Assembly (NCBI GenBank): GCA_963815775.1
Contig: CAWFIB010000016.1
Coordinates: 224,552-288,551, forward strand
DNA: 64,000 nt
DNA from: CAVVDY01 sp963815775
GTDB taxonomy: Bacteria; Acidobacteriota; Terriglobia; Terriglobales; Acidobacteriaceae
Direction of reading: 5' to 3'
Positions 1 through 9,107 of this stretch are shown here, piece after piece (within the stretch, counting starts at the first letter, position 1; every line of letters begins with the position of its first letter). Under the pieces are notes generated by a model that was given only the letters and a program-made list of their open reading frames with translations, ran no database searches and was not told the DNA's origin. A program made the translations under genes and the position numbers.

Positions 1-509
1 TCGCGATAGCGCTGGTGGTGGCGCAGATTGTACAGGTGGGCCACCGAGATAGAGGCCAGCCGCTGGTACTCCAGCTTGCTGTACTGCTGGTACTCCAGCT
101 TGCTGTACTGCTGGTACTCGGGCTCGAGAATGCGCCGGGTCGCCGGTCCGCTGAGCGTCTCGTGGGCCTCGTCGACGGCGGCTAGCAGCTCGATGTCGGC
201 CCGGGTGTAGCGCTGCGCAAAGCGGTGCCGGCGATAGTTCACCGCTTCGACCGTGGCGTTGGCCTGATAACGGGCAATCAGCCGCGTCCCCTGCGCCCGG
301 CTGAGGCCGGTCATCTTCTCCACATAGCGGCGCAGCAAGCCGCGCCCCTTGCGGCCTTGCTGTGTGTACTGTTGTTGGCGCAAGACTTGCTCGATCCAGG
401 CATAGACCTGCAGGCGGTTTTCGCCGAGGAAGTGGATTTCTTCGCTGGCCTGAAGAAAGGCCGCGATCCCCTCCAGACTCAAGTTCTCTGCTTCGTGCAC
501 GCTGATCAT
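1..509 (-). CDS. Integrase-core (DDE) transposase, N-terminal part, cut by window edge
   Basis: The minus-strand frame starts at ATG 509 (MISVHEAENLSLEGI) just after an in-frame stop and is open to the left edge, so only about 169 N-terminal residues are present. It reads as the HTH and linker region of an integrase-core transposase: a segment around YVEKMTGLSRAQGTRLIARY, then YTRADIELLAAVDEAHETLS and a block ending LASISVAHLYNLR, which I recognise from that family. The catalytic DDE domain would lie outside the window. An 8-residue unit (EYQQYSKL) is tandemly repeated near residue 140 because of a 24-bp DNA duplication. Exact IS family not assigned. Confidence 0.7.
   Translation of the reverse strand, partial: MISVHEAENLSLEGIAAFLQASEEIHFLGENRLQVYAWIEQVLRQQQYTQQGRKGRGLLRRYVEKMTGLSRAQGTRLIARYQANATVEAVNYRRHRFAQRYTRADIELLAAVDEAHETLSGPATRRILEPEYQQYSKLEYQQYSKLEYQRLASISVAHLYNLRHHQRYR
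63..119. repeat. 24-bp tandem repeat inside the transposase gene
   Basis: The unit beginning CTGGTACTCCAGCTTGCTGT occurs about 2.4 times in a row. It is a multiple of three, so the reading frame survives and the protein gains the repeat EYQQYSKL. Confidence 0.8.
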
Positions 510-536
510 CCATTCTCAGCATGCCTGCCTTCTCCC

Positions 537-591
537 GGCTCATCTTGTGTTAGAAACTGATTCCTCCTTCAGGCTCATCTTGTATTGGAAA
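537..591. repeat. Paired direct repeats, probable IS terminal repeats
   Basis: GGCTCATCTTGTGTTAGAAA (537-556) and GGCTCATCTTGTATTGGAAA (572-591) differ at two positions and lie 35 bp apart, immediately upstream of the transposase start. Repeated transposase-binding motifs at an element end would look like this. The element's outer boundary is not visible. Confidence 0.5.
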
Positions 592-669
592 AGACTCATG
601 GCAGCGCTTTCCCTCCGTCTCATTTACCATAGTTCGTTTGTCCAGGTTTTGGATTTTGTGGAGGTAGGC

Positions 670-2790
670 ATGAAATTTCGCACATGCGCTTTTGTCCTCA
701 TACTTGCAGCTCTGGTGATTCCCGTCGCGGCCCAGGTCCCGGCATCCAAACCGGTTGCCAGCAAGAACGCATCGCCCGGCGAACTCGTCGACCGGGTCGG
801 TAGCACCGGATTCGTTCAGATTCACGCGGAGAGCTTCCGGGCATTGACTCCGCGGGAGAAAGAACTGGCGTACTGGCTCACGCAGGCGGCCATCGCCATC
901 GATCCCATCATCTACGACCAACTGTCCTGGTATGGACTCCGCCAAAAGCGGTTATTGGAGGAGATCGTCTCTCATCCCCAAGGCATTGACCCGGCGACGA
1001 TGACGAAGATTACCAATTACGCCAAGCTCTTCTGGGGCAATCGTGGCAATCACAATGAATTGACGGCGCAGAAATTCCTGCCCGACTTCAGCTTCGACGA
1101 GTTGCAGAAGGCCGCGTTGCAGGCGCAAAAGAATGGCGCTTTTCGCTCACCCTACGCCGACCTTCCGGCCATCACTGGGGCCGATGCACTGAACAAGGAA
1201 ATGGACGAGCTGAAGCCTTCCCTGTTCGACCCGGAATTCCAGCCCATGACGACTGCCAAGAGCCCGCAAGGCGGCAAAGACATTGTGCAGTCGAGTGCCA
1301 ACACCTTCTACGGACCCGGCGTGACGCTGGCCGACCTGAAGAACTTCACGGCAAAGTATCCCCTGAATTCACGGGTTGTGAAGGGAGCTGACGGCAAGCT
1401 GACGGAGGAGGTCTACCGCGCGGGAACAGCAGACGACTCGGTGCCGCCCGGCCTTTATGCGACGTTCCTGAAGCGCGCGAACGAATATCTCGCCAAAGCG
1501 CAGGCAGTGGCCGATCCGCAGCAGGCGGCGGTGATAGGGGCGCTCATTCGCTACTACCAGACCGGCGAGTACGACGACCTGATCAAGTTCGACACGTTGT
1601 GGGTGCAGAACAATGCCAAGGTCGACTTCGCCAACAACTTCATCGAAATCTACCGTGATGCCAACGGTATGAAGGCCAGCTCGCAGGCGTTCGTCAGCGT
1701 CAACGACAAGGCGTTAACCGCCCAAATGGGGAAGCTGGCGCAAAACGCGGAGTATTTCGAAGAGCAAGCGCCGTGGGATGCGAAATACAAGAAAACAGCG
1801 TTTACCCCGCCGACAGTGAAAGCGATTGAAACCATCGTCGAGACCGGCGACTTCAGCGTAATCACAATTGGCGACAACCTGCCCAATGAGAACGAAATCC
1901 ACGAGAAGTATGGCACCAAGAACTTCCTGTTCACGGGCAGCAGCCGCGCTTTAAGGGCCGCGGCCGGCCACAAGCTGATCGAAGAGTTTGGCGCAAACCA
2001 GACGGTGATCCAGCGCGACATCAAGTACGGCCAGCAGGCGCAGGAACTGATGACGGCATTGCATGAAGTCATCGGTCATGGTTCCGGCAAGTTGAGCGCG
2101 CGGCTAAAGAACGGCGCTGAGCCCTATCTGAAGGAATATTTCTCCACGTTGGAAGAGGGACGAGCCGATCTCTCCGCGCTGTGGAATATTTGGGACCCCA
2201 AACTGAAGCAGCTTGGACTGATTGAAGGCGACCAGGACGAAGTAGCGAAAGCCATGTACGACTCGGCGGCCATGGTGGTCCTGACCCAATTGAACAGAAT
2301 TCCTCACGGCGACACTATCGAAGAAGACCATCAGCGCGACCGCGCTCTGATTGCCAACTACATCATGGACAAGACCGGAGCCATCCGCATGTTCGAGCGT
2401 GATGGCAAAACCTATGTCGAGGTCACCGACTACAAGAAGATGAAGCAGGGGGTCGGAATGCTGCTGACGGAGTTGATGCGCATCAAGGCAGAAGGCGATT
2501 ACGATGCGATCAAGGCCCTGGTCGACAAGTACGGCGTCCACTTTGATCCGAAGCTGCGCGATCAGGTGGTGCAGCGCTACAAGACCCTGAACATCCCTAC
2601 CTACTGGGTCGGCATCAACGCGCAACTGAATGCGGAGCCGGCGAAAGGCAAGGCGATGAGCGTCGAGATGATCTATCCGCGAAGCGCTGTACATCAGTTC
2701 CTCAATTACGGCTCAATGTACTCACAGGATTTGAAGGTTCCGGCGACCGCCGCAACCACTTCCAGGAAAGCGACGGCAGCCGACAAGTAA
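670..2790 (+). CDS. Dipeptidyl-peptidase III-like metallopeptidase (family M49), secreted
   Basis: A 706-residue protein. The start at ATG 670 is chosen because GGAGGTAGG lies just upstream and a signal peptide follows (MKFRTCAFVLILAALVIPVA). M49 peptidases are zinc exopeptidases that remove dipeptides from peptide N-termini; their signature is HExxGH plus a downstream EExRA(E/D). Both are visible: HEVIGH at about residues 465-470 and EEGRAD at about 495-500, where the two His and the second Glu would bind zinc. The length suits the family. A signal peptide suggests a periplasmic role, unlike cytosolic eukaryotic DPP III. Standalone gene; the methyltransferase begins 36 bp downstream and may be co-transcribed. 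Confidence 0.85.
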   Translation: MKFRTCAFVLILAALVIPVAAQVPASKPVASKNASPGELVDRVGSTGFVQIHAESFRALTPREKELAYWLTQAAIAIDPIIYDQLSWYGLRQKRLLEEIVSHPQGIDPATMTKITNYAKLFWGNRGNHNELTAQKFLPDFSFDELQKAALQAQKNGAFRSPYADLPAITGADALNKEMDELKPSLFDPEFQPMTTAKSPQGGKDIVQSSANTFYGPGVTLADLKNFTAKYPLNSRVVKGADGKLTEEVYRAGTADDSVPPGLYATFLKRANEYLAKAQAVADPQQAAVIGALIRYYQTGEYDDLIKFDTLWVQNNAKVDFANNFIEIYRDANGMKASSQAFVSVNDKALTAQMGKLAQNAEYFEEQAPWDAKYKKTAFTPPTVKAIETIVETGDFSVITIGDNLPNENEIHEKYGTKNFLFTGSSRALRAAAGHKLIEEFGANQTVIQRDIKYGQQAQELMTALHEVIGHGSGKLSARLKNGAEPYLKEYFSTLEEGRADLSALWNIWDPKLKQLGLIEGDQDEVAKAMYDSAAMVVLTQLNRIPHGDTIEEDHQRDRALIANYIMDKTGAIRMFERDGKTYVEVTDYKKMKQGVGMLLTELMRIKAEGDYDAIKALVDKYGVHFDPKLRDQVVQRYKTLNIPTYWVGINAQLNAEPAKGKAMSVEMIYPRSAVHQFLNYGSMYSQDLKVPATAATTSRKATAADK

Positions 2791-2826
2791 GCGCTGCGTC
2801 CCGAATGCGTTGAAGGCGAGCCGGCC

Positions 2827-3432
2827 ATGAACCTGCAAGAGCAGTTTGGTCAAATCGATATCTATGTCTTCGACCAGATCCTGCGAGGGAACATCGCTCC
2901 TGGTATGCGCGTACTCGACGCCGGATGCGGCGAGGGGCGAAATCTCGTCTACCTGCTTCGCGAAGGATTGCAAGTATTCGCGGTAGACGCAAATCCTGCC
3001 GCGGTACAGCGTGTCCGGCAGTTGTCGGAGGAGCTGGGGAGAGGCCTGCCGGCGGAGAACTTCCAGGTGGGAACGCTTGAGCGCATACCGTTTCCCGATA
3101 GCTGTGCCGACGTCGTGATCTGCAGCGCTGTACTGCACTTCGCGCGCGACGAAAAGCAGTTCCGGACGATGCTGAGCGAACTCTGGCGGGTGTTAGCGCC
3201 CGGCGGAATGCTCTTTACCCGCCTGGGGTCGCGAATCGGCATGGACTTCGAACCACTGCGTGACCACGTTTTCAAGATGCGCGACGGCTCCGAGTGGTTC
3301 CTGGTCGACCAGAAAATGCTCCTTGACCTGACCGCGGAGTTGAAGGCGACGCTCATTGATCCCCTGAAGACGACGGTCGTTCAGGACCATCGTTGCATGA
3401 CAACCTGGGTCCTACGCAAAGCGAAAGACTAA
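2827..3432 (+). CDS. Class I SAM-dependent methyltransferase
   Basis: A 201-residue protein with the SAM-binding motif VLDAGCGEG (residues 29-37), an acidic residue ending strand 2 (FAVDANPAAVQRV) and a motif near residue 99 (SCADVVICSAVLHFA) typical of Methyltransf_11/25 domains. The substrate cannot be read from the sequence; TehB-like or small-molecule methylation is possible. It follows the M49 peptidase gene on the same strand. Confidence 0.8.
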   Translation: MNLQEQFGQIDIYVFDQILRGNIAPGMRVLDAGCGEGRNLVYLLREGLQVFAVDANPAAVQRVRQLSEELGRGLPAENFQVGTLERIPFPDSCADVVICSAVLHFARDEKQFRTMLSELWRVLAPGGMLFTRLGSRIGMDFEPLRDHVFKMRDGSEWFLVDQKMLLDLTAELKATLIDPLKTTVVQDHRCMTTWVLRKAKD

Positions 3433-3523
3433 CTAGCTGTCGAGTCGTTGCTGGTGCCATTCGTCCCACCTTGCTAACTTCCTGCCGGAACCCCCGTCTC
3501 AAGGCACATAGCAGGGGGCTTGA

Positions 3524-3988
3524 ATGGCGAGTTATGTCCTGCTGGTGAATGGGGTTGAGCATCGCGTCGATGCCGACCCAGAGATGCCGCTGTTGTGGGC
3601 ATTGCGCGATCTGCTTCGCCTTACCGGCACCAAGTACGGATGCGGGGTTGGTGCGTGTGGTGCTTGTACTGTCCATGAGAATGGTGTAGCCGTTCGGTCC
3701 TGTCAGGTCCCCCTCTCGGCAGCCCAGGGCAAGCGCTATATCACGATCGAGGGCTTAGCGCCCAGCGCTACCCATCCCTGCCAATTGGCATGGATTGAGG
3801 AAGACGTCTCCCAGTGCGGCTATTGCCAGGCCGGCATGATCATGGAGGCTGCCGCATTGCTCGCGAGCAAGCGGAATCCAACCGACCAGGACATTGATAA
3901 CAGCCTTGCCAGCCATGTCTGTCGCTGCGGCACATTCCAGCGGATGCGGCGTGCGGTCCACCGCGCTGCGAGTGAGGGCAAGGCATGA
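3524..3988 (+). CDS. iorA: (2Fe-2S) subunit of isoquinoline 1-oxidoreductase-type molybdenum hydroxylase
   Basis: A 154-residue small subunit of the xanthine oxidase family. It has a plant-type ferredoxin cluster motif (C40, C45, C48, C60; CGVGACGACTV) and a second helical cluster motif (C98, C101, C133, C135; QCGYCQAGMI and CRCGT). It passes electrons from the molybdenum subunit encoded next, whose start overlaps this stop by 4 bases (ATGA). No FAD-subunit gene is nearby, as in known two-subunit Ior enzymes that use a cytochrome-type acceptor. The actual substrate is unknown; Ior homologues are often aldehyde or N-heterocycle hydroxylases. Confidence 0.88.
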   Translation: MASYVLLVNGVEHRVDADPEMPLLWALRDLLRLTGTKYGCGVGACGACTVHENGVAVRSCQVPLSAAQGKRYITIEGLAPSATHPCQLAWIEEDVSQCGYCQAGMIMEAAALLASKRNPTDQDIDNSLASHVCRCGTFQRMRRAVHRAASEGKA

Positions 3989-6201
3989 CTCTCACACGCC
4001 GGTCTTTTCTCAAGACGGGGACGCTGGCAGCTACGGGATTGGTTCTCGCCGTCGAGTTGCCAGTGTCGGCATTTGACGACGCCCCAAGCACAGCCGCAAC
4101 TGCCTTCACGCCTAACGCCTATATCACTATCACGCCTGATAATGTGGTCCGCCTTTGGGTCACGCGCTCAGAGATGGGACAGGGCGTTCGCACCACCCTT
4201 CCCATGATGCTGGCGGAAGAACTCGAGGTGGACTGGAAGCAGATCCAGCTCACGCAGGCCACCACCAGCCCGCAGTTCAAAGGCATCCGCCTGCGTACCA
4301 GCGGGAGCGGCAGTACTGTGGGGACCTACGCTACTTTGCGCAAGGCAGGGGCTACCGCGCGCGAAATGCTTATCGCCGCAGCAGCGCAGAAGTGGCAAGT
4401 GGAGTTTTCCACCTGCCAGGCGAGACACGGAGCAGTAGCCCATCCCGCCAGCGGAAGGCGGCTCACCTACGGACAACTGGCAGCTTCGGCCGCACGGCAG
4501 CAGGTTCCCAAGGATCCGCCGCTCAAGAATCCGAAAGACTTTGAGGTCATCGGCAAGCCGCGAAATCGCGTGGACAGCGGCGCCATTGTTGAAGGCCGCG
4601 CAATCTACGGCATCGACGTGCGCGTGCCTGGAATGCTGTATGCAGTAATGGAGCGTTGCCCAATCCTTGGCGGCAAAATCAAGACCTTTGACCTAAGCAA
4701 GTCTCTGGCGATACCGGGGGTAAGGCACGTTGTACCGATCAGGAGCGGGCTCTCACCCGGCATAGCCGTTGTTGCGGACAATACCTGGACCGCGATGAAG
4801 GGACGGTCGGCGCTTCGCGTCGAATGGGACCCCGGAGCTTATGGCAGCTTTGACTCGGCGAAGTTCATTAACCAGATGCACGATGCCACGGTCCAGGACG
4901 GATATTTTGTTCGCAATGACGGCGACGCGCCCGCCACCATCGCATCGGCGGCGGCCAGGCTCGCGGCCACCTACGAATTTCCCTATCAAGCCCACGCGCC
5001 CCTCGAAACCATGAATTGCATCGCTGATGTTCGAAGCGATGCCTGTGAACTCTGGGTGCCCTCTCAGTGTCCCCACGAAGCACAAAAAGAAACCGCTGAA
5101 ATGCTGGGTCTGGTGCCAGAGGCGGTGACCGTACACGTAACACTCATCGGGGGCGGCTTTGGAAGGCGGCTGTTTTCTGACTATGTTCACGAAGCTGTGG
5201 AGCTTTCTCGTGCGATCGGTAAGCCAGTCCAGCTCTTGTGGACGCGAAGCGATGACATGCGCTTTGGCTACTTTCAGCCGCCCAGTGTGGAACGCCTCGA
5301 AGCTGGATTTGGCGCCGACAACCAACCCATCGCCTGGTTGCAGAAGTCGGTTGGCTGCGACCTGACGATGTTTCCGCTCAGCGAAGCGGACCGCAAGAAC
5401 GTGCGCCGCTACTATGAGAATGAAGAGCCGTGGGGGTCGTTCGATAATCCCTACAACTTCCCCAATCTGAAGGCTGACTTCGTTCCTATGGAAGCGCCGG
5501 TTCCTACCGGTCCGTGGCGTGCGGTTATGTATCCGGCACGAGTATTTGCGCGCGAATCCTTTGTGGACGAGATGGCGTTCGCTGCGAGCAAAGATCCTGT
5601 CGAATTTCGCTTGCAGTTGCTTGCGCCGGGCGACGTCTTGAAGGTTGGCAGCCAGAAGATCGATCGCAGCCGACTAATAAAAGTCTTGCAGGTGGCCGCA
5701 GACAGATCCAACTGGAAGCAACCGCTGTCGCATACTGGCGACCGGCTCTGGGGGCGGGGGGTCGCCTGCAACGTCTATGATCAGGACTGCTTCATCACGC
5801 AAGTGGCGGAAGTTTCCATTGGCAGACAATCGCATGACATCAAGGTTCATCGCATTGTTTGTGCTGTGGATTGTGGACTGGTGATAAATCCCCGAGGGCT
5901 GGAAGGCCAGGCGGAGAGCGGCATCACCTGGGGACTGTCAGCAACGCTGCACGGTGGCATTGACTTTCGCAACGGAGGTGCAGTGCAGACGGGCTATACG
6001 GACTTCACTGTGATCGGTATCGACGAAGCCCCTGCCATAGAGACCTACATCGTTGCCTCGAATCACTCCCCGGGAGGCTTTGGCGAAACGGCTGTCCCAC
6101 CCGTCGCACCGGCGGTCGCGAATGCAATTTTCGCCGCAACCGGGAAGCGCATGCGCCAACTACCAATCACAGCCGAGAAGCTCAGCAAGTGGAAAGCTTA
6201 G
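3985..6201 (+). CDS. iorB: Molybdopterin-binding subunit, isoquinoline 1-oxidoreductase beta type
   Basis: A 738-residue catalytic subunit. The N-terminus MTLTRRSFLKTGTLAATGLV is a Tat signal (RRSFLK), so the folded, cofactor-loaded complex is probably exported, with the small subunit carried along. Family landmarks are IGGGFGRR in the Mo-cofactor region and GGFGETAVPP near the C-terminus, where the Glu is the expected catalytic base. It is translationally coupled to the iron-sulfur subunit. No XdhC-like maturation gene lies beside it; a Moco-sulfurase-like aminotransferase is encoded 23 kb away in this window, but any link is inference. Confidence 0.88.
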   Translation: MTLTRRSFLKTGTLAATGLVLAVELPVSAFDDAPSTAATAFTPNAYITITPDNVVRLWVTRSEMGQGVRTTLPMMLAEELEVDWKQIQLTQATTSPQFKGIRLRTSGSGSTVGTYATLRKAGATAREMLIAAAAQKWQVEFSTCQARHGAVAHPASGRRLTYGQLAASAARQQVPKDPPLKNPKDFEVIGKPRNRVDSGAIVEGRAIYGIDVRVPGMLYAVMERCPILGGKIKTFDLSKSLAIPGVRHVVPIRSGLSPGIAVVADNTWTAMKGRSALRVEWDPGAYGSFDSAKFINQMHDATVQDGYFVRNDGDAPATIASAAARLAATYEFPYQAHAPLETMNCIADVRSDACELWVPSQCPHEAQKETAEMLGLVPEAVTVHVTLIGGGFGRRLFSDYVHEAVELSRAIGKPVQLLWTRSDDMRFGYFQPPSVERLEAGFGADNQPIAWLQKSVGCDLTMFPLSEADRKNVRRYYENEEPWGSFDNPYNFPNLKADFVPMEAPVPTGPWRAVMYPARVFARESFVDEMAFAASKDPVEFRLQLLAPGDVLKVGSQKIDRSRLIKVLQVAADRSNWKQPLSHTGDRLWGRGVACNVYDQDCFITQVAEVSIGRQSHDIKVHRIVCAVDCGLVINPRGLEGQAESGITWGLSATLHGGIDFRNGGAVQTGYTDFTVIGIDEAPAIETYIVASNHSPGGFGETAVPPVAPAVANAIFAATGKRMRQLPITAEKLSKWKA

Positions 6202-6398
6202 AGAGGGTTTTCGGTCATCCTGCTGCTGGGGCTGTGGTGCCGCCCACGTTCTCGCACTGACTGCAAGGTCACTGATATTGCGCGTGCCCGAGGTTTTGAC
6301 GAGAAACAGGACCTGGAGTTCGAGCTACTCTCATCCTTTTGTCCTCCCAAGAGCATCTACCTATTCAACGCCAACGATTTCCATAGAGGTGCCTAGTA

Positions 6399-7433
6399 TT
6401 GAAGGCCTTTCAGATTGTTCGAGCCTGGGGCAGCATTTTGGCCGGCAGGCAGCCATGTCTTTCGATCGAGCTTACTCGTGAATGTCCGCTTCGCTGTCCG
6501 GGCTGCTATGCCTATGACGACGCCCACCTGGGAATTCCCGGGCTCACCCTTCGTCAACTTTCGGATTCCAAAGGGAGTGCTCTGGTGCAAGGTGTTCTTC
6601 GCCTGGTCGAAAAGCATCGTCCTCTTCATGTTTCGTTGGTGGGGGGCGATCCCCTGGTGCGCTATCGTGAACTGGAGGAACTGTTGCCGGAGTTACATCG
6701 GCGCGGGGTTTGGGTACAGCTTGTGACCAGCGCGTTCCGCGAGATTCCAGTGCGATGGAATCGGCTGTCCGGGTTGGATATCGTTGTCTCGATCGACGGC
6801 CTGCCGGCTGAACATGATGTCCGGCGCAAGCCAGCCACCTACGAACGCATTCTGAAGAACATTGCTGGCACAAAGGTCACAGTTCACTGCACGGTGACCA
6901 GCCAGATGACGCACCGTGCGGACTACCTCGAAGAGTTCGTTCGCTTCTGGAGCGAGCGCGCCGAAACGAAACGAATCTGGATCAGCCTGTTTACCCCACA
7001 GCAGGGCGCTACCGATCCGGAAATTCTAGCGCCCAACCAGCGCCGGCGCGTCGTCGAGGACCTGCTCCGCCTACAGGCTATGTATCCGCTGATCGACATG
7101 CCGCCGCCTGTCATCAGAGAATTCATGCATCCGCCCGCCTCGCCCAAGGACTGCATGTTCGCCCGTAACACCCTCACACTGTCCGCGGACTTAAAGAGCA
7201 AGATCACGCCCTGTCAGTTTGGTGGCACTCCCGATTGTTCCCAGTGCGGATGCCTGGCAAGCATGGGATTAGCTGCAGTCGGGCATTCTCGAATCATGCC
7301 GGGGGTCAGCGCCGGGCAGCTCCTTCACCTATCGGAGCTGGTAGGCAAAGGAATCGGCAAGTTTCGCTTGCCGGATGTCGTGGACGAACCCGCACCTCCC
7401 GCCGGGCTCACACCACAGGAAGATGCGGCATGA
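6399..7433 (+). CDS. Radical SAM protein
   Basis: A 344-residue protein starting at TTG 6399, preceded by AGAGGT. The radical SAM cluster motif CxxxCxxC is present as CPLRCPGC (C29, C33, C36) within IELTRECPLRCPGCYAYD, followed by the SAM-binding GGDPL region. A C-terminal Cys cluster (PCQFGGTPDCSQCGC) suggests an auxiliary iron-sulfur site of SPASM/twitch type. The product is unknown; no precursor peptide or cofactor genes are adjacent. It lies 197 bp after the molybdenum hydroxylase on the same strand; that gap shows nothing else. Confidence 0.8.
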   Translation: MKAFQIVRAWGSILAGRQPCLSIELTRECPLRCPGCYAYDDAHLGIPGLTLRQLSDSKGSALVQGVLRLVEKHRPLHVSLVGGDPLVRYRELEELLPELHRRGVWVQLVTSAFREIPVRWNRLSGLDIVVSIDGLPAEHDVRRKPATYERILKNIAGTKVTVHCTVTSQMTHRADYLEEFVRFWSERAETKRIWISLFTPQQGATDPEILAPNQRRRVVEDLLRLQAMYPLIDMPPPVIREFMHPPASPKDCMFARNTLTLSADLKSKITPCQFGGTPDCSQCGCLASMGLAAVGHSRIMPGVSAGQLLHLSELVGKGIGKFRLPDVVDEPAPPAGLTPQEDAA

Positions 7434-7538
7434 GGCGAATCAAATGACAGAGCGGCGTGCGCGAAGTCAGAAGACTGCCTCGAATCGTAGATGCCGGGAG
7501 CGAACCTGGACACCCGCCTCATCTCTACCGGGATGGCG

Positions 7539-8184
7539 TTAGTTCGATACGCCGACGACCTTGCGGCTTGAAGCATGGTCTTCAACAGCCCTGATCATGA
7601 AATTGGCGACATCGGCGCGCGAGATTTTAAAGCCGAACAGTGGCAGATGTTCTTCTCGCACACGGTACTTCCCGGTGTAGGGTTTATCGGTCAGCTCCGG
7701 TGGTCGCACCATCGTCCAATCGAGTTGGCTCTGTGCAAAGAGCCGCTCCATCGCTGCGGCGTCGTCGACAATCTGCCGAAAGAACAATCGGCCGAGCAAG
7801 TAGGCCGGCGGGAAAATGGCATCCCTGAACAGGAAAGCCACGGATTCAACCACCACCCGCTTGACTCCGGCAGCGTGGCATGGCGCTGGTCAGCGCGAGC
7901 GCGAAACGCTGGAGCAAGTGTGCATCCGCTTTGGAAATCGGCACCCGCGGACCAAACGCCGACACGACCGCATCGTGGCCTTGAATCGCCTGCTCCAGGT
8001 CAGCGCTGTCGAGCAGGTCTCCTTGTCTTACCATCAGCTGGTCCCGGAATTTTCCAAGGCGATCCGGGGAGCGGACCAGCGCAGTCAGCGAATGGCCGCG
8101 CTCCAAACCCTGTCGAATGATTTCCAGCCCCGTACCTCCGGTGGCGCCCAATACGACCAGCTTCACGGTTGACCCCCATTCCAA
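7539..8184 (-). pseudogene. NAD(P)H-binding SDR-type oxidoreductase, frameshifted
   Basis: Two minus-strand frames together give one atypical SDR of about 210 residues. The first (from 8184) has the Rossmann motif KLVVLGATGGTGLEI and continues to about SAMPRCRS. The second carries on from VVVESVAFLFRD through WTMVRPPELTDKPYTGKY to the end. The shift is near 7868-7882, where one base change in length would restore AGVKRVVVESV. Members bind NAD(P) and are annotated as NAD(P)H-binding or NmrA-like; substrate unknown. It is divergent from the TetR gene, a common arrangement for a regulator and its target. Confidence 0.75.
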
Positions 8185-8243
8185 AACGTTCTAAGCAACC
8201 TGGCCACATTTCCGGGCCCGCTGTTTGTGATCTTCATATTAGA

Positions 8244-8257
8244 TATAGATAACTATA
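8244..8257. promoter_or_regulatory. AT-rich palindrome in divergent SDR/TetR promoter
   Basis: TATAGATAACTATA has 5-bp arms TATAG/CTATA around a 4-bp centre, in a notably AT-rich 50-bp stretch between divergent genes. A TATAAT hexamer follows at 8273-8278. It is a candidate operator for the adjacent TetR protein; no experimental support. Confidence 0.4.
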
Positions 8258-8280
8258 CTGATTATAGGATGCTATAATTA

Positions 8281-8916
8281 TTGCCGTTGGCGAAAACCGG
8301 CAAGCGTCCTTACAAATCGATGGTTCGCGAACGCCAGGCTGGCGACACCCGCCGCCGCATCCTGGAAGCGGCCCGGCAGCTTTTGCGGAGCGCCGGTTAT
8401 GACGGGATGACCATTGAAGCGATTGCCGCGCGCGCCGGGGTCTCAGCCCAGACCGTTTACGCCATCTTCAAGTCGAAGACCGGACTTCTCATGGCGGTGC
8501 TGGATCAATCCATGTTTGGGCCCGAATACGAGAAGGTCGTACGTCAGACACTCAGCTCGCCTGATGCGGAAACACGCTTGCGGCGCGCCGCGGCCGTTGC
8601 CCGGCAGATTCGCAGCGCGCAGAGTGCGACGTTCGATTTGATGCGGGGGGCAGGTGTGGTTGCGCCCGAACTGGCCAAGCTGGAGCGGCAACGCGAAGAT
8701 ATGCGTTACGAAAAGGAAGAAGGCACGATCAACTTCCTCCGCGAGTCGGGAAGACTTCGACCGGAACTTAGCCATCGGAGTGCCCGCGATATTTTCTGGA
8801 TGCTGACTGGAGGCGACGTCTACCGCATGCTGGTGCGGGAACGTAAGTGGTCCCCTGCGAAATACCAGGCTTGGCTGGCCGACACCCTGGTGCGCAGCTT
8901 GCTGAGCGACAAATAA
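8281..8916 (+). CDS. TetR/AcrR family transcriptional regulator
   Basis: A 211-residue repressor-type protein with an N-terminal HTH (RRRILEAARQLLRSAGYDG, then IAARAGVSAQTVYAIFKSKT) and a divergent ligand-binding C-terminal domain. The longest frame starts at TTG 8281, but TATAAT at 8273-8278, if a true -10 box, would put transcription start inside that region and favour ATG 8320 (MVRERQAGDTRRR). It probably controls itself and the divergent SDR gene. Confidence 0.85.
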   Translation: MPLAKTGKRPYKSMVRERQAGDTRRRILEAARQLLRSAGYDGMTIEAIAARAGVSAQTVYAIFKSKTGLLMAVLDQSMFGPEYEKVVRQTLSSPDAETRLRRAAAVARQIRSAQSATFDLMRGAGVVAPELAKLERQREDMRYEKEEGTINFLRESGRLRPELSHRSARDIFWMLTGGDVYRMLVRERKWSPAKYQAWLADTLVRSLLSDK

Positions 8917-8940
8917 CTAGAAGCTATCTCATAAATCTGT

Positions 8941-9010
8941 TTTGAAGGGGCACGGCTTCAGCCGTGCCGTTTCAGAGCTTAGAAAATGCAGGGCTTTAGC
9001 CCCTGAGCGA
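8941..9010. repeat. Dispersed hairpin repeat, family 1
   Basis: TTGAAGGGGCACGGCTTCAG begins a hairpin (CACGGC/GCCGTG), followed by GGGCTTTAGCCCCTGAG. The upstream text TAGAAGC..TCTCATAAATC also precedes the copy near 35945. It fills the gap between the TetR gene and the convergent sortilin-like gene. Confidence 0.8.
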
Positions 9011-9107
9011 TTCACATCCGCTATTTGTGAAATACCTTCTAAATTAGATTAGATCACGGTTCAGGCACCGTTCTCCGGAGCTCCAGCCTCCTCACCTAGC
9101 TTTCTCA

